NCBI RefSeq assembly: GCF_017163755.1 | Contig: NZ_JAFIWC010000010.1 | Span: forward strand, 1-64,000 | Reading direction: 5' to 3' | DNA length: 64,000 nucleotides | From: Xanthomonas sp. | GTDB taxonomy: Bacteria > Pseudomonadota > Gammaproteobacteria > Xanthomonadales > Xanthomonadaceae | Shown: piece after piece, positions 25,098-36,053 of the stretch | Position numbering within the stretch: the stretch's first letter is position 1 | How the letters are laid out: every line of letters begins with the position of its first letter | Made by a program: the position numbers and the translations under genes | Notes under the pieces: model-generated | What the model was told of the DNA's origin: nothing | The model's input: the letters and a program-made list of their open reading frames with translations, nothing else | Database searches by the model: none

Positions 25098-27164
25098 ATG
25101 AGCCCTTCCCTTCTCGAACGTTTTCGCTCTGCCGTCTATCGGCTATTGCGGACCGCTTTTCGCGTCGCTCCGATTTCTGAAGGAACACGAGACAGATGGC
25201 GGAGTTGGTTCCTGGACAACCATGCAGCATGGATACCGACGCCGCCAAAGGGCCATTTTTCCGAAGCAGGCAGCATCACCCTACGTCCACTCTTTCGCAG
25301 CGACGAAGCCGCGATTGGGCATGTTCCGCATTGCCGCGACGACATGCCATCGCCGCTACCCGCCACCTTGATTGCGTTTTATCTTCCGCAATTTCATACA
25401 ATCCCGGAAAACGATGCCTGGTGGGGCAAAGGATTCACCGAATGGCGGAACGTGAGTCGCGCACTACCGCAGTTTTATGGCCATATGCAGCCGCGGATTC
25501 CAGCGGACCTGGGTTTTTACAATCTACGTGACGGAGAGGTGATGCGCCGACAAGCGGAGCTAGCCTCCGAATATGGAATCGGCGCCTTTTGTTTCTACTT
25601 CTACTGGTTCGCCGGCAAAACGCTGTTGGAAGAGCCTGTACGCAAATGGCGAGACGACGCCACGATCACCCTGCCTTACTGCCTTTGCTGGGCGAACGAG
25701 AATTGGGCTCGCCGATGGGATGGCCGCAACGCGGATGTCCTGATCAGTCAGCAACATAGTCCCGAAGACGATCTGGAATTCATCGCGCATATCGGAGGCT
25801 ATCTGCGCGATACGCGCTATCTGCGTGTGGAAGGAAAGCCCATCCTTCTGGTCTATCGCCCTGCTCTGATGCCGGACCCAAAGGCGACGGCACAGCGATG
25901 GCGCGTGTGGTGTCGTGCAAACGGCATCGGTGAAATTCACCTAGCTTACGTGCAGGGATTCGAACGCCCAGACCCACGCGACATCGGTTTCGATGCTGCG
26001 GTGGAGTTCCCCCCGAACATGAGCAATCCGCCGTCGATAGCCGCATCGCAGCGGCTCATCAATCCCGATTTTTCCGGGGATGTGGTGGACTGGCGTGTAA
26101 TGGCCGCCGATCTGGCCTCGAGGCCTTTGGCGGACTACACGCTTTATCCTGGCGTCAATCCAGGTTGGGACAACGAACCCCGCCGATCCGGCAAGGGGCG
26201 CATCTATCAACATGCCTCGCCAAGAGGGTACGAAGACTGGCTCGGTCAAACCGTCCACACCAGGCTTGCCACCGCGCCTGACGCGCATCGTTTGATTTTT
26301 ATCAACGCCTGGAACGAATGGGCAGAGGGAGCTGTCCTGGAACCAGATGCACGGCTGGGCCACGCATGGCTGGAAGCGACCCGGCGTGCGCTTCGACGAA
26401 ATCAAACGGCCGCCCCCATTCCCCATGTGGTCATTCATGCGTGGTATGTCGATGTGCTGGACGAACTGCTTGCCCAACTGCGTGATGCCGCCTTCGATCA
26501 CCATCTCATCGTAACGACCCCTCACAACAACCTCGATGCCGTAAACCGAATCATTGCGCTCCACGCGATCAAGGCCGAAGTCGTCGTCCACAACAATCAT
26601 GGCCGCGACATCCTGCCGTTTCTCCATATTGCCGACCGGCTGATCAATGCAGGCGCGTCTTTGGTGTTGAAGCTGCATACCAAACGCTCCACTCACCGCC
26701 ATGACGGCGATCACTGGCGGCGAGCGATGGTAAATAGCTTGCTCACGCGCGAGCGTGCCAAAGCAATCATTGACGCCTTCAATGAACGACCTGAGCTCGG
26801 CCTGGTAGCACCGGAAGGTCATATCCAACCCCTGTCTTACTATTGGGGTGCCAACGAACAACTCGTGCGCTCACTGACGACACGCATGGGAATCACACAA
26901 CCGGACGTCGAGAAAACCCTATTCGCTTGCGGCAGCATGTTCTGGATCCGCCTGGACGCGATGCGCCCCATCCTGGATTGCCATCTTCGGCCAAGCGAAT
27001 TCGAGGAGGAGGCCGGACAAGTGGACGGCACTTTGGCTCACGCCATCGAACGCTTGTTCAGCCTGTCTGTACTCCACAAAGGCTATGCGCTATGCAGCGC
27101 AGCATCCGTCGTTGGAGCGCCGGAAACCGCTTCCGGCGATTACAGATACGCACGCAAAAGTTGA
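25098..27164 (+). CDS. WbsX/GH99-like and RgpF rhamnan-synthesis two-domain protein
   Basis: Surface polysaccharide protein of 688 residues with two recognisable parts. Residues about 90-430 are the glycosyltransferase WbsX family, GH99-like (YLPQFHTIPENDAWWGKGF, CLCWANENWARRWDG, FINAWNEWAEG). Residues about 440-670 are rhamnan synthesis protein F-like (VHAWYVDVLDEL, VHNNHGRDILPFL, LHTKRSTHR). No signal peptide. Base composition is visibly lower in GC than its neighbours. It starts 10 bases after the ETF-QO stop, but a functional link to ETF is unlikely. Acquisition by transfer is inferred. It sits outside the main O-antigen locus. Confidence 0.88.
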   Translation: MSPSLLERFRSAVYRLLRTAFRVAPISEGTRDRWRSWFLDNHAAWIPTPPKGHFSEAGSITLRPLFRSDEAAIGHVPHCRDDMPSPLPATLIAFYLPQFHTIPENDAWWGKGFTEWRNVSRALPQFYGHMQPRIPADLGFYNLRDGEVMRRQAELASEYGIGAFCFYFYWFAGKTLLEEPVRKWRDDATITLPYCLCWANENWARRWDGRNADVLISQQHSPEDDLEFIAHIGGYLRDTRYLRVEGKPILLVYRPALMPDPKATAQRWRVWCRANGIGEIHLAYVQGFERPDPRDIGFDAAVEFPPNMSNPPSIAASQRLINPDFSGDVVDWRVMAADLASRPLADYTLYPGVNPGWDNEPRRSGKGRIYQHASPRGYEDWLGQTVHTRLATAPDAHRLIFINAWNEWAEGAVLEPDARLGHAWLEATRRALRRNQTAAPIPHVVIHAWYVDVLDELLAQLRDAAFDHHLIVTTPHNNLDAVNRIIALHAIKAEVVVHNNHGRDILPFLHIADRLINAGASLVLKLHTKRSTHRHDGDHWRRAMVNSLLTRERAKAIIDAFNERPELGLVAPEGHIQPLSYYWGANEQLVRSLTTRMGITQPDVEKTLFACGSMFWIRLDAMRPILDCHLRPSEFEEEAGQVDGTLAHAIERLFSLSVLHKGYALCSAASVVGAPETASGDYRYARKS

Positions 27165-27193
27165 TCGTCACGCCCTGAACGACGTATACCCGC

Positions 27194-27823
27194 CTAGACG
27201 CGGAAGGACACGCCTGTCTTGGCCTGCAATTCGGCCGGGTCCACACCTTCGGCCGCCTCGACCAGCACCAGTCCATCCGCGGTCACGTCGAACACCGCCA
27301 GGTCGGTGATGATGCGGTCGACCACGCCGACCCCGGTCAGCGGCAGGTCGCAGTCGGGCAGGATCTTGTGGCTGCCGTCCTTGGCCACGTGCTCCATCAG
27401 CACCACCACGCGCTTGACCCCGGCGACCAGGTCCATCGCCCCGCCCATGCCCTTGACCATCTTGCCCGGCACCATCCAGTTGGCCAGGTCGCCGCGCGCG
27501 CTGACCTGCATCGCGCCGAGGATCGCCAGGTCGACATGGCCGCCGCGGATCATCGCGAACGAGTCGTGGCTGCCGAAATAGCTCGCGCCGGCGCGTGCGG
27601 TGACGGTCTGCTTGCCGGCGTTGATCAGGTCCGGGTCCAGCTCGTCCTCGGTCGGGAACGGACCGATGCCGAGCAGGCCGTTCTCCGATTGCAGCCATAC
27701 GTCCACGCCGTCGGGGATGTGATTGGCGACCAGGGTCGGCAGGCCTATGCCCAGGTTCACATAGGCGCCATCGCTGAGTTCGAGTGCGGCGCGCTGCGCC
27801 ATTTCGTCGCGGGTCCAGGCCAT
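27194..27823 (-). CDS. scoB: 3-oxoacid CoA-transferase subunit B
   Basis: Beta subunit of succinyl-CoA:3-ketoacid CoA-transferase, 209 residues. The catalytic Glu lies in the SENG motif ([11 protein letters not shown], about residue 47). [15 protein letters not shown] and the Gly-rich [14 protein letters not shown] are also present. It starts one base after the scoA stop, so the two subunits are co-translated. Substrate (acetoacetate/succinate or 3-oxoadipate) cannot be told from the sequence alone. Confidence 0.93.
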   Translation of the reverse strand: MAWTRDEMAQRAALELSDGAYVNLGIGLPTLVANHIPDGVDVWLQSENGLLGIGPFPTEDELDPDLINAGKQTVTARAGASYFGSHDSFAMIRGGHVDLAILGAMQVSARGDLANWMVPGKMVKGMGGAMDLVAGVKRVVVLMEHVAKDGSHKILPDCDLPLTGVGVVDRIITDLAVFDVTADGLVLVEAAEGVDPAELQAKTGVSFRV

Positions 27824-27824
27824 G

Positions 27825-28562
27825 TCAGGCGTCCTTCTGGCGCAGGGTGCGCTGTTCGATGCGTTTTTCCGGATGCGGGTTGTGCACGATCCGATCGACG
27901 TAGATGCCGGGCAGGTGCACCTGGTCCGGGTCGATCGCGCCGGTCTCGACGATCTGCTCGACTTCGGCGACGCAGACCTTGCCGGCCATCGCGCAGGCCG
28001 GGTTGAAGTTGCGCGCGGTCTTGCGGAACACCAGGTTGCCGGCGCCATCGGCCTTCCACGCCTTGACCAGCGCCACATCGGCCTGCAGCGCGGTTTCCAG
28101 CACGTAGTGCTTGTCGCCGAACTGGCGCGTCTCCTTGCCGTCGGCGACGACCGTGCCGTAGCCGGTGGCGGTGTAGAACGCCGGGATGCCCGCGCCGCCG
28201 GCGCGCAGACGCTCGGCCAGGGTGCCCTGCGGATTGAACTCCAGCTCCAGCTCGCCGGACAGGTACTGCCGTTCGAACTCCTTGTTCTCGCCCACGTAGG
28301 ACGAGATCATCTTGCGGATCTGCCGGGTCGCCAGCAGCAGGCCGAGGCCGAAGCCGTCGACCCCGGCATTGTTGGAGATCACGGTCAGCTGCCTGGCGCC
28401 GGAGTCGCGCAACGCCGCGATCAGCGCCTCGGGGATGCCGCACAGGCCGAAACCGCCGACCGCCAGGGTCTGCCCGTCGGCCACCACGTCGGCCAGGGCC
28501 GTCGCCGCGTCCGGGAACAGCTTGCCGCGCCGACCGGTCGCCCGGGAAGGTGTATCGCCCAT
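27825..28562 (-). CDS. scoA: 3-oxoacid CoA-transferase subunit A
   Basis: Alpha subunit of the CoA-transferase, 245 residues from the ATG at 28562; an upstream in-frame ATG at 28595 would add 11. Landmarks are the CoA-transferase motif [36 protein letters not shown] and the C-terminal [16 protein letters not shown]. The [15 protein letters not shown] start matches the family. It is first in the scoA-scoB pair and diverges from xanA, with which it shares a short gap of about 135 bases. Confidence 0.92.
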   Translation of the reverse strand: MGDTPSRATGRRGKLFPDAATALADVVADGQTLAVGGFGLCGIPEALIAALRDSGARQLTVISNNAGVDGFGLGLLLATRQIRKMISSYVGENKEFERQYLSGELELEFNPQGTLAERLRAGGAGIPAFYTATGYGTVVADGKETRQFGDKHYVLETALQADVALVKAWKADGAGNLVFRKTARNFNPACAMAGKVCVAEVEQIVETGAIDPDQVHLPGIYVDRIVHNPHPEKRIEQRTLRQKDA

Positions 28563-28697
28563 TGCCCGCACCCGCTTTGGAAGTGGAGCGCCCATTTTAG
28601 CGGCTGACTGGGCGCTGTCCCCAAGCGGCTGTGCAGCACGACGAATTCAGCACTGGAACGTTACACTCGGGGTTCCCCCAACCAAGGACCCTCCCCT

Positions 28698-30044
28698 ATG
28701 CCGCTTCCCGCGTTCAAGGCCTACGACATCCGCGGCCGCGTTCCCGACGAACTGAATGAGGACCTGGCACGCCGCATCGGCGTGGCCCTTGCAGCGCAAC
28801 TGGAGAATGGACCGGTGGTGGTGGGACACGACGTGCGCCTGGCCAGCCAGGGGCTGCAGGACGCGCTGTCGGCCGGCCTGCGCGCCAGCGGCCGCGAAGT
28901 CATCGACATCGGCCTGTGCGGCACCGAGGAGGTCTACTTCCAGACCGACCACCTGGGCGCGGCCGGCGGAGTCATGGTCACCGCCAGCCACAACCCGATG
29001 GACTACAACGGCATGAAGCTGGTGCGCGAGAACGCGCGCCCGATCAGCTCCGACACCGGCCTGTTCGCGATCCGCGACACCGTGGCCGCCGACACCGCGC
29101 CCGCCGGCACCCCGACCGCGGCCGAGCACAGCCGTCCGGACAAGTCCGCGTATATCGCGCACCTGCTGAGCTACGTGGACGTGTCCACGCTCAAGCCGCT
29201 GAAGCTGGTGGTCAATGCCGGCAACGGTGGCGCCGGCGCCATCGTCGACCTGCTGGCGCCGCACCTGCCGTTCGAATTCGTCCGCGTCTTCCACGAGCCG
29301 GACGGCCATTTCCCCAATGGCATCCCCAACCCGCTGCTGCCCGAGAACCGCGAGGCCACCGCCAGCGCGGTCAAGCAGCACGGCGCCGATTTCGGCATCG
29401 CCTGGGACGGCGACTTCGACCGCTGCTTCTTCTTCGACCATACCGGCCGCTTCATCGAAGGTTACTACCTGGTCGGCCTGCTGGCGCAAGCCATCCTGGC
29501 CAAGCAGCCCGGCGGCAAGGTCGTGCACGACCCGCGCCTGACCTGGAACACGATCGAGATGGTCGAGGACGCCGGCGGCGTACCGGTACTGTGCAAGAGC
29601 GGCCACGCCTTCATCAAGGAAAAGATGCGCAGCGAGAACGCCGTGTACGGCGGCGAGATGAGCGCGCACCACTACTTCCGCGAGTTCGCCTACGCCGACT
29701 CGGGCATGATCCCGTGGCTGCTGATCGCCGAGCTGGTATCGCAGTCGGGCCGCTCGCTCGCCGACCTGGTCGAGGCGCGCATGCAGAAGTTCCCGTGCAG
29801 CGGCGAGATCAACTTCAAGGTCGCCGACGCCAAGGCCGCCGTGGCCCGGGTGATGGAGCGCTACGCGGCGCAGTCGCCGACGCTGGACTACACCGACGGC
29901 GTGAGCGCCGAGTTCGAACGGTGGCGCTTCAACCTGCGCAGCTCCAACACCGAGCCGTTGCTGCGCCTGAACGTGGAAACGCGCGGCGATGCCGCGTTGC
30001 TGGAACAGCGCACCGCTGAAATCTCCGACCTATTGAAAGCATGA
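28698..30044 (+). CDS. xanA: Phosphoglucomutase/phosphomannomutase XanA
   Basis: Interconverts hexose 6- and 1-phosphates, feeding UDP-glucose, dTDP-rhamnose and GDP-mannose. It has 448 residues of the alpha-D-phosphohexomutase family. The phosphoserine is S97 in [12 protein letters not shown], the metal loop is DGDFDR (D237, D239, D241), the sugar-binding loop is [10 protein letters not shown] and the phosphate-binding loop is [12 protein letters not shown]. xanB follows 55 bases downstream. In Xanthomonas this enzyme serves both LPS and xanthan synthesis. Confidence 0.95.
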   Translation: MPLPAFKAYDIRGRVPDELNEDLARRIGVALAAQLENGPVVVGHDVRLASQGLQDALSAGLRASGREVIDIGLCGTEEVYFQTDHLGAAGGVMVTASHNPMDYNGMKLVRENARPISSDTGLFAIRDTVAADTAPAGTPTAAEHSRPDKSAYIAHLLSYVDVSTLKPLKLVVNAGNGGAGAIVDLLAPHLPFEFVRVFHEPDGHFPNGIPNPLLPENREATASAVKQHGADFGIAWDGDFDRCFFFDHTGRFIEGYYLVGLLAQAILAKQPGGKVVHDPRLTWNTIEMVEDAGGVPVLCKSGHAFIKEKMRSENAVYGGEMSAHHYFREFAYADSGMIPWLLIAELVSQSGRSLADLVEARMQKFPCSGEINFKVADAKAAVARVMERYAAQSPTLDYTDGVSAEFERWRFNLRSSNTEPLLRLNVETRGDAALLEQRTAEISDLLKA

Positions 30045-30099
30045 TCCGCCCCACGTCCTCCCACCTTCCTTTCAACGCATTTGTGGAGTCCCCCCGCCC

Positions 30100-31503
30100 A
30101 TGAGCGAAGTCCTTCCCATCATCCTGTCCGGCGGCTCCGGCACGCGCCTATGGCCGCTGTCGCGCGAGACCTATCCCAAGCAGTTCCTGCCATTGGTCGG
30201 CGAGCACAGCATGTTGCAGGCCACCTGGCTGCGGGCCGCTCCCGTCGCCGGACAGGCGCCCATCGTGGTCGCCAACGAAGAACATCGCTTCATCGCGGCC
30301 GAGCAACTGCAGCAGCTCGGAGTCAAGCCCGCCTCCATCCTGCTTGAACCGAAGGGCCGCAACACCGCCCCGGCCATCGCGGTAGCCGCCCTGGAAGCCA
30401 CGCGCGACGGCGCCGATCCGTTGTTGCTGGTGCTTCCCTCCGACCACGTGATCCTCGATGAGAACGCCTTCCAGGCGGCGGTCAAAGTCGCCGCCGCGGC
30501 CGCGGAGCAAGGCAAGCTGGTCACGTTCGGAATCCGGCCGACCACCCCGGAGACCGGCTACGGTTACATCAAGGCCGTTGGTGGCGATCAGGTCCGTCCG
30601 GTCGAGCGTTTCGTCGAGAAACCCGACCTGGCGACGGCGCAGGGCTATCTGTCCTCCGGCGAGTACTTCTGGAACAGCGGCATGTTCCTGTTCCGCGCCT
30701 CGCGCTATCTCGCCGAACTGCGCAAGTTTCAGCCGGCGATCGCCGAAGCCTGCACGCAGGCCTGGACCGCGGCCAAGCGCGATGCCGACTTCATCCGTCT
30801 GGACAAGGACGCATTTGCGGCCAGTCCGTCGGATTCCATCGACTACGCGGTAATGGAGAAGACCGCCGATGCAGTGGTGGTGCCGTTGGACGCCGGCTGG
30901 AGCGACGTCGGCTCCTGGTCCGCGCTGCTGGAGGTCTCGCCGCAGGATGCGCGGGGCAATGCCCATCATGGCGATGTGATCGAAATCGACTGCCGCAATA
31001 CCTACGCCTACGGCTCCCGCCTGATCGCGATGGTCGGCCTGGAAGACGTGGTCGTGGTGGAAACCGACGACGCGGTGCTGGTTGGACGCCGCGACCGCAT
31101 CCAGGAAGTCAAGGATATCGTGGCCACGATCAAGTCCAGCGGCCGGTCGGAAGCCACCTGGCACCGCAAGGTCTACCGCCCCTGGGGCGCCTACGACTCG
31201 ATCGACAACGGCCAGCGCTTCCAGGTCAAGCGCATCACGGTCAAGCCTGGCGCCACGCTGAGCCTGCAGATGCACCACCACCGCGCCGAACACTGGATCG
31301 TGGTCAGCGGCACGGCCGAAGTCACCCGCGGCGAAGAAGTGCTGCTGCTCACCGAGAACCAGAGCACCTACATCCCGCTCGGCGTGACCCACCGCTTGCG
31401 CAATCCGGGCAAGCTGCCGCTTGAGCTGATCGAGGTGCAGTCGGGCAGCTACCTCGGCGAGGACGATATCGTGCGCTTCGAGGATACCTACGGTCGGGCG
31501 TAG
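30100..31503 (+). CDS. xanB: Mannose-1-phosphate guanylyltransferase / mannose-6-phosphate isomerase XanB
   Basis: Bifunctional enzyme making GDP-mannose, 467 residues. The N-terminal nucleotidyltransferase (about 1-285) has the pyrophosphorylase motif [20 protein letters not shown] (about 9-28) and [10 protein letters not shown]. The C-terminal cupin phosphomannose isomerase (about 350-465) has [20 protein letters not shown] with the metal-binding His residues. GDP-mannose is the substrate of gmd at 45048. A strong terminator follows 29 bases after the stop. Confidence 0.96.
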   Translation: MSEVLPIILSGGSGTRLWPLSRETYPKQFLPLVGEHSMLQATWLRAAPVAGQAPIVVANEEHRFIAAEQLQQLGVKPASILLEPKGRNTAPAIAVAALEATRDGADPLLLVLPSDHVILDENAFQAAVKVAAAAAEQGKLVTFGIRPTTPETGYGYIKAVGGDQVRPVERFVEKPDLATAQGYLSSGEYFWNSGMFLFRASRYLAELRKFQPAIAEACTQAWTAAKRDADFIRLDKDAFAASPSDSIDYAVMEKTADAVVVPLDAGWSDVGSWSALLEVSPQDARGNAHHGDVIEIDCRNTYAYGSRLIAMVGLEDVVVVETDDAVLVGRRDRIQEVKDIVATIKSSGRSEATWHRKVYRPWGAYDSIDNGQRFQVKRITVKPGATLSLQMHHHRAEHWIVVSGTAEVTRGEEVLLLTENQSTYIPLGVTHRLRNPGKLPLELIEVQSGSYLGEDDIVRFEDTYGRA

Positions 31504-31531
31504 CGCTGTCGTTGAGCTGCCGAACAAAGAG

Positions 31532-31560
31532 AAGCCGAGAGCATTGCTCTCGGCTTTTTA
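31532..31560. terminator. Rho-independent terminator between xanB and rmlD
   Basis: AAGCCGAGAGC and GCTCTCGGCTT form an 11-base stem around a three-base loop, followed by TTTTA. On the other strand the A/T flank is weaker, so it mainly serves xanB but may also stop rmlD transcripts. Confidence 0.92.
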
Positions 31561-31599
31561 GTTCTGCATCTCGGCTGTCAACGCCCCGACAGCTTCTCT

Positions 31600-32505
31600 C
31601 TAGCGACGTGCTGCAAGCTCGCCGATCACGTGGCGCAGGCCATCGCGCCAGTCTGCGAGCGGGATGCCGAAGTCGTCTTGCAAGCGGGTAGTGTCCAGCC
31701 GCGAGTAAGCCGGGCGCCTGGCCGGCGTCGGGTACTCGGCCGTAGTGATGGCCAGCACCCGAGGCGCGTGAGGCAACAAACCCGCTTTCACGGCCTGGTC
31801 GAAGATCGCTTCGGCAAAGCCGTGCCAACTCGTCTCGCCGCCCGCGGTCAGGTGCCAGGTCCCCGAGCGTTCGCCGGAATGCCGTTGCAACGCCATCGCG
31901 GTGGCATCCGCGATAAGCGCCGCGGTCGTCGGCGTTCCGATCTGGTCGGCGACCACCTTCAGCTCATCGCGCTCGGCGCCGACCCTCAGCATCGTGCGCA
32001 GGAAATTGTTGCCGTGCGACGCGTACACCCACGCGGTGCGGAAGATCAGGTGCGATCCGCCTGCGGCGCGGACCGCCTGCTCGCCGGCCAATTTGCTTTC
32101 GCCATACACGCCAAGCGGAGCGGTGGCGTCGTCCTCGCGGTACGGGCGGGCATCCTGTCCCGGGAACACGTAGTCGGTGGAGTAGTGCACCATCGGCACC
32201 GCGTGCGCCGCACACCATGCGGCAATGACTCCGGGCGCCTCGGCATTGGCGCGGAAGGCGGCCTCCCGATCCGTCTCCGCCTTGTCCACCGCCGTATACG
32301 CGGCGGCATTGATCACTACTTGCGGTTGCAGACGATCCAGCAGCGCGTTCAGCGTCTGCGGGACATCGAAGTCGGCCTGCTCGCACGAGCTGCCATCGGG
32401 AAGTTTGCCGCTACGCGTCGTCGCCAGCACCGTCCCTAGCGGCCGCAGCGCGCGCAGCAACTCCTGACCCACCTGGCCGTTCGCGCCGAAGACCAGCAAC
32501 TTCAT
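31600..32505 (-). CDS. rmlD: dTDP-4-dehydrorhamnose reductase
   Basis: Last step of dTDP-L-rhamnose synthesis: NAD(P)H-dependent reduction of the 4-keto sugar. SDR fold of 301 residues; the cofactor motif is FGANGQVGQELL, the catalytic triad is in YSTDYVFPG and YGESKLAGE (YxxxK). The ATG at 32505 overlaps rmlC by four bases. It is last in rmlB-rmlA-rmlC-rmlD, the order seen in other Xanthomonas LPS loci. Confidence 0.96.
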   Translation of the reverse strand: MKLLVFGANGQVGQELLRALRPLGTVLATTRSGKLPDGSSCEQADFDVPQTLNALLDRLQPQVVINAAAYTAVDKAETDREAAFRANAEAPGVIAAWCAAHAVPMVHYSTDYVFPGQDARPYREDDATAPLGVYGESKLAGEQAVRAAGGSHLIFRTAWVYASHGNNFLRTMLRVGAERDELKVVADQIGTPTTAALIADATAMALQRHSGERSGTWHLTAGGETSWHGFAEAIFDQAVKAGLLPHAPRVLAITTAEYPTPARRPAYSRLDTTRLQDDFGIPLADWRDGLRHVIGELAARR

Positions 32506-33059
32506 GGCTGATAGACCGGCAGGCGTGCAGCGGCGATCTCCTCCAGGAATGGCGCCTTGGCATCCTTGTCCGACAGCACCGGGCTGCCTATCGGCCAATC
32601 GATGCCGATCCTCGCGTCGTCCCAGCGCACCGAGGCGTCGGCGGCCTTGTCGTAGCCGGCCGTGCACAGGTAGCTGAAGATGGCCCGTTCCGACAGCACC
32701 GCGAAGCCGTGCGCGAAGCCCTCCGGGATCCAGAACTGCTTCTTGTTTTCCGCGCTGAGCACAGCCGCCGTCCAGCGCCCGAAGTGGGGCGAACCCTGGC
32801 GGATATCGACCGCCACGTCGTACACCTCGCCTTCCAGCACGCTGACCAGCTTGCCTTGCGGATTGGGCCATTGGTAGTGCAGTCCGCGCAGCACGCCCTT
32901 GGACGAGGAAGACACGTTGCTCTGCACGAATTTCGTCGGCAACCCGTGCTGGCCGAAACGCTCGGCGTTCCAGGTCTCGAAAAAGAAACCGCGCTCGTCG
33001 CCGAACACCGCCGGCTCGATTACCAGGCACCCTGGCAAGGATGTCTCAATGACTTTCAC
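32502..33059 (-). CDS. rmlC: dTDP-4-dehydrorhamnose 3,5-epimerase
   Basis: Cupin epimerase, 185 residues, using a GTG start at 33059 that overlaps the rmlA stop (GTGA). The in-frame ATG further upstream lies inside rmlA and was rejected. Motifs are [25 protein letters not shown] with the catalytic His, [14 protein letters not shown], and [10 protein letters not shown]. It acts between RmlB and RmlD. Confidence 0.96.
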   Translation of the reverse strand: MKVIETSLPGCLVIEPAVFGDERGFFFETWNAERFGQHGLPTKFVQSNVSSSSKGVLRGLHYQWPNPQGKLVSVLEGEVYDVAVDIRQGSPHFGRWTAAVLSAENKKQFWIPEGFAHGFAVLSERAIFSYLCTAGYDKAADASVRWDDARIGIDWPIGSPVLSDKDAKAPFLEEIAAARLPVYQP

Positions 33060-33943
33060 GGTACAGACCCTCTCAACGCCAGTGCGCGCAGATACTGTCC
33101 ATAGGCATTCTTGGTCAGCGGGGCGGCCAGACGCTGCAGTTGTTCGGCATCGATCCACCCCTGGCCAAATGCCACTTCCTCAGGACAGCAGACCTGTAAT
33201 CCTTGTCGGGTCTGGATGGTTTCGATGAAATTGGACGCTTCCAGGAGCGATTGATGCGTTCCGGTATCCAACCAGGCGTGCCCACGACCGAGCGGCTCGA
33301 GGTGAAGCTGCTGCGCGCGCAGATACACCTTGTTCAAGTCGGTGATTTCCAGTTCGCCACGCGGCGAGGGTGCAAGCTCGGCCGCATAGTCGGCCGCGTG
33401 CCCGTCGTAGAAGTACAGACCGGTGACCGCATAGTTCGAGCGCGGCTTGGCGGGCTTTTCCTCGATGCCTACGACCTTTCCCGACGTGTCGAACTCGGCC
33501 ACGCCATAACGTTCAGGGTCGTTGACCCAGTAACCGAACACCGTCGCGCCTTCGATTCGCGCATCGGCCCGGCGCAGCGTCTCGGTCAGTCCGTGCCCGT
33601 AGAAGATATTGTCGCCAAGCACAAGGCAGCTGGGCTTGCCGCCGACGAAATCGCGGCCGATCAGATATGCCTGCGCGAGTCCGTCCGGGCTCGGCTGCAC
33701 AGCGTATTCGATCTGCATCCCCCACTGCGAACCATCGCCGAGCAGCGACTGGAACAGCGCCTGCTCGTGCGGCGTATTGATGATCAGCACTTCGCGGATG
33801 CCCGCCAGCATCAGCACGCTTAGCGGGTAGTAGATCATCGGCTTGTCGTACACCGGCAGCAACTGCTTGCTGACGCCTTTGGTGATCGGATAGAGCCGGG
33901 TGCCGGATCCGCCGGCCAGGATGATGCCTTTGCGTTGCGTCAT
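33056..33943 (-). CDS. rmlA: Glucose-1-phosphate thymidylyltransferase
   Basis: First enzyme of the dTDP-L-rhamnose pathway, 295 residues. The nucleotidyltransferase motif [13 protein letters not shown] is at about residues 9-21, with [26 protein letters not shown] and [14 protein letters not shown] further on. The ATG at 33943 is 56 bases after rmlB. Allosteric feedback by dTDP-rhamnose is family knowledge. Confidence 0.97.
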   Translation of the reverse strand: MTQRKGIILAGGSGTRLYPITKGVSKQLLPVYDKPMIYYPLSVLMLAGIREVLIINTPHEQALFQSLLGDGSQWGMQIEYAVQPSPDGLAQAYLIGRDFVGGKPSCLVLGDNIFYGHGLTETLRRADARIEGATVFGYWVNDPERYGVAEFDTSGKVVGIEEKPAKPRSNYAVTGLYFYDGHAADYAAELAPSPRGELEITDLNKVYLRAQQLHLEPLGRGHAWLDTGTHQSLLEASNFIETIQTRQGLQVCCPEEVAFGQGWIDAEQLQRLAAPLTKNAYGQYLRALALRGSVP

Positions 33944-33999
33944 GGGATGCTTCCTTTGAACTCCACACATGATGTGCGAGTTCTTGCGAGGGACTCGCG

Positions 34000-35055
34000 T
34001 TATGCCGGCGTGCCGATGCGTTCCAGGCGATAGCTGCCGTCCAGTACCTGCCACACCCACTCCTGGTTATCCAGATACCAGTCGACCGTGATCGCGATCC
34101 CCTGTTCGAATGTGTACCTGGGCTCCCAGCCCAGTTCGTTCTTGAGCTTGGACGCATCGATCGCATAGCGTCGGTCATGGCCGGGACGGTCGGCGACGAA
34201 GGTGATCTGGCTGGACCGCGATTGGCCGTCGGCACGCGGACGGCGTTCGTCCAGCAACCGGCAGATGGTCTTCACCACCTCGATGTTCTCGCGCTCTGAA
34301 TTGCCGCCGACGTTGTAGGTCTCGCCCACGCGGCCCTTGGCCAGCACGATACGGATGGCCTCGCAGTGATCGAGCACGAACAGCCAGTCGCGAACCTGCC
34401 TGCCGTCGCCATAGACCGGCAGCGGCTCGCCAGCCAGCGCCTTGGCGATGACCAGCGGAATGAGCTTCTCCGGGAAATGATACGGCCCGTAGTTGTTCGA
34501 GCAGTTGGTGGTCAGCACCGGCAGGCCGTAGGTGTGGTGGAAGGCGCGGACCAGGTGATCGGACGCAGCTTTCGACGCCGCGTAAGGCGAGTTCGGCGCA
34601 TACGGCGTGGTTTCGGAAAACTTGCCGGTCTCGCCGAGCGTGCCGTACACCTCGTCGGTGGACACATGCAGGAAGCGGAACGCGGCGCCCTGCTCGTCGG
34701 CGAGCGCTTTCCAGTAGTCGCGCACCGCTTCCAGCAGCCCCAGCGTGCCCACGACGTTAGTCTGGATGAAGGCGCCAGGGCCATCGATCGAGCGGTCGAC
34801 ATGGCTCTCGGCGGCGAAGTTGATCACCGCGTCGGGGCGATGCTCGCCCAGCAGCTGGCTGACGAGCTCACGGTCGCCGATGTCGCCGTGCACGAACACG
34901 TGGTCGGGGTTGTCCCGCAAAGAAGCCAAGGTGCGCAGGTTGCCGGCGTAGGTCAACACGTCCAGGTTGACCACGCGAATACCGCGGCGCACCGCGTCGA
35001 GTACGAAATTGCCGCCGATGAAACCGGCGCCGCCGGTGACTAGCCAGGTTGGCAC
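34000..35055 (-). CDS. rmlB: dTDP-glucose 4,6-dehydratase
   Basis: SDR dehydratase, 351 residues, first gene of the rml operon. The NAD-binding motif is [12 protein letters not shown]; the catalytic Thr-Asp-Glu is in HVSTDEVYG; Tyr/Lys are in [14 protein letters not shown]. It diverges from etfB across about 250 bases that must hold the promoters of both. No convincing -35/-10 pair for rmlB was found. Confidence 0.97.
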   Translation of the reverse strand: MPTWLVTGGAGFIGGNFVLDAVRRGIRVVNLDVLTYAGNLRTLASLRDNPDHVFVHGDIGDRELVSQLLGEHRPDAVINFAAESHVDRSIDGPGAFIQTNVVGTLGLLEAVRDYWKALADEQGAAFRFLHVSTDEVYGTLGETGKFSETTPYAPNSPYAASKAASDHLVRAFHHTYGLPVLTTNCSNNYGPYHFPEKLIPLVIAKALAGEPLPVYGDGRQVRDWLFVLDHCEAIRIVLAKGRVGETYNVGGNSERENIEVVKTICRLLDERRPRADGQSRSSQITFVADRPGHDRRYAIDASKLKNELGWEPRYTFEQGIAITVDWYLDNQEWVWQVLDGSYRLERIGTPA

Positions 35056-35306
35056 AACAAGCTCTCCATGAGGAACGCGCCAAGACCCGCGGGATCTGGC
35101 TTCGCGCAGCAGGTAAGGATATTCGTTTACGCCCCTGCTGCCCTAACCAAACCCAACTCGACCGACACCCGACGTGCTCCGCCAATGCGCGCAAAGCACC
35201 ATACGCTCTCGCATGGACGCCCCGGCCCCGTTAGAATCAGCGTTCTGCCCCGTGCCAGCCGCCGCGGCCGGGCCTTCCCGCAATACCTGAAGGATCTGCC
35301 AAACCG

Positions 35307-36053
35307 ATGAAAATCCTCGTCGCCTACAAGCGCGTGGTGGACTACAACGTCCGCATCCAGGTCAAGCCGGATGGCTCCGGCGTGGTCACCGAGGGCGTCA
35401 AACTGTCGCCCAACCCGTTCGACGAAATCGCCCTGGAAGAGGCGCTGCGCCTGCGCGACCAGGGCATCGCCACCGAGGTGGTGGTCGCCACCATCGCCCC
35501 CGCCGACGCCCAGGCGCACCTGCGCAACGGCCTGGCGATGGGCGCCAACCGCGCCATCCACGTGGTCAGCGAGCAGCCGATCGCGCCGCTGACCGCCGCC
35601 CGCGCCCTGCTCAAGCTGGTCGAGCAGGAACAGCCGGACCTGGTGATCCTGGGCAAGCAGGCGATCGACGACGACGCCAACCAGACCGGGCAGATGCTGG
35701 CCACGCTGTGGGGCCGCCCGCAGGCCACGTTCGCCGGCAAGCTGGCCGTCGCCGGCGGCAAGGCCACGGTGACCCGCGAGGTCGACGCCGGCCTGGAAAC
35801 GCTGGAAGTGGACCTGCCGGCGGTGGTGACCACCGACCTGCGCCTGAACGAACCGCGCTTCATCAAGCTGCCGGACATCATGAAGGCCAAGAGCAAGCCG
35901 CTGCAGACCCTGGCCTTCGCCGACCTGGGCGTGGAATCCAACGACAGCCTGACCACCACCCACTACGCCCCGCCGCCCAAGCGCAGCCGCGGCGTGATGG
36001 TCAAGGACGCCGCCGAACTGGTGGCCGCACTCAAGCAGAAGGGGTTGTTGTAA
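35307..36053 (+). CDS. etfB: Electron transfer flavoprotein beta subunit
   Basis: AMP-binding subunit of the ETF heterodimer that accepts electrons from acyl-CoA dehydrogenases. It has 248 residues with the conserved MKILVAYKRVVDYNVRIQVK start, VVVATIAPADAQAHLRNGLAMGA-type sequence, ILGKQAIDDDANQTGQ and the beta-ETF recognition loop PDIMKAKSKPLQ. The stop overlaps the etfA start (TAATG). In xanthomonads etfBA marks one border of the O-antigen locus. Confidence 0.96.
   Translation: MKILVAYKRVVDYNVRIQVKPDGSGVVTEGVKLSPNPFDEIALEEALRLRDQGIATEVVVATIAPADAQAHLRNGLAMGANRAIHVVSEQPIAPLTAARALLKLVEQEQPDLVILGKQAIDDDANQTGQMLATLWGRPQATFAGKLAVAGGKATVTREVDAGLETLEVDLPAVVTTDLRLNEPRFIKLPDIMKAKSKPLQTLAFADLGVESNDSLTTTHYAPPPKRSRGVMVKDAAELVAALKQKGLL

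Noticed and set aside
35090-35145. JUMPstart/ops element upstream of rmlB
   Set aside because: The - strand has GGGGCGTAAACG, but not the ops core GGCGGTAGCG; too weak to call.
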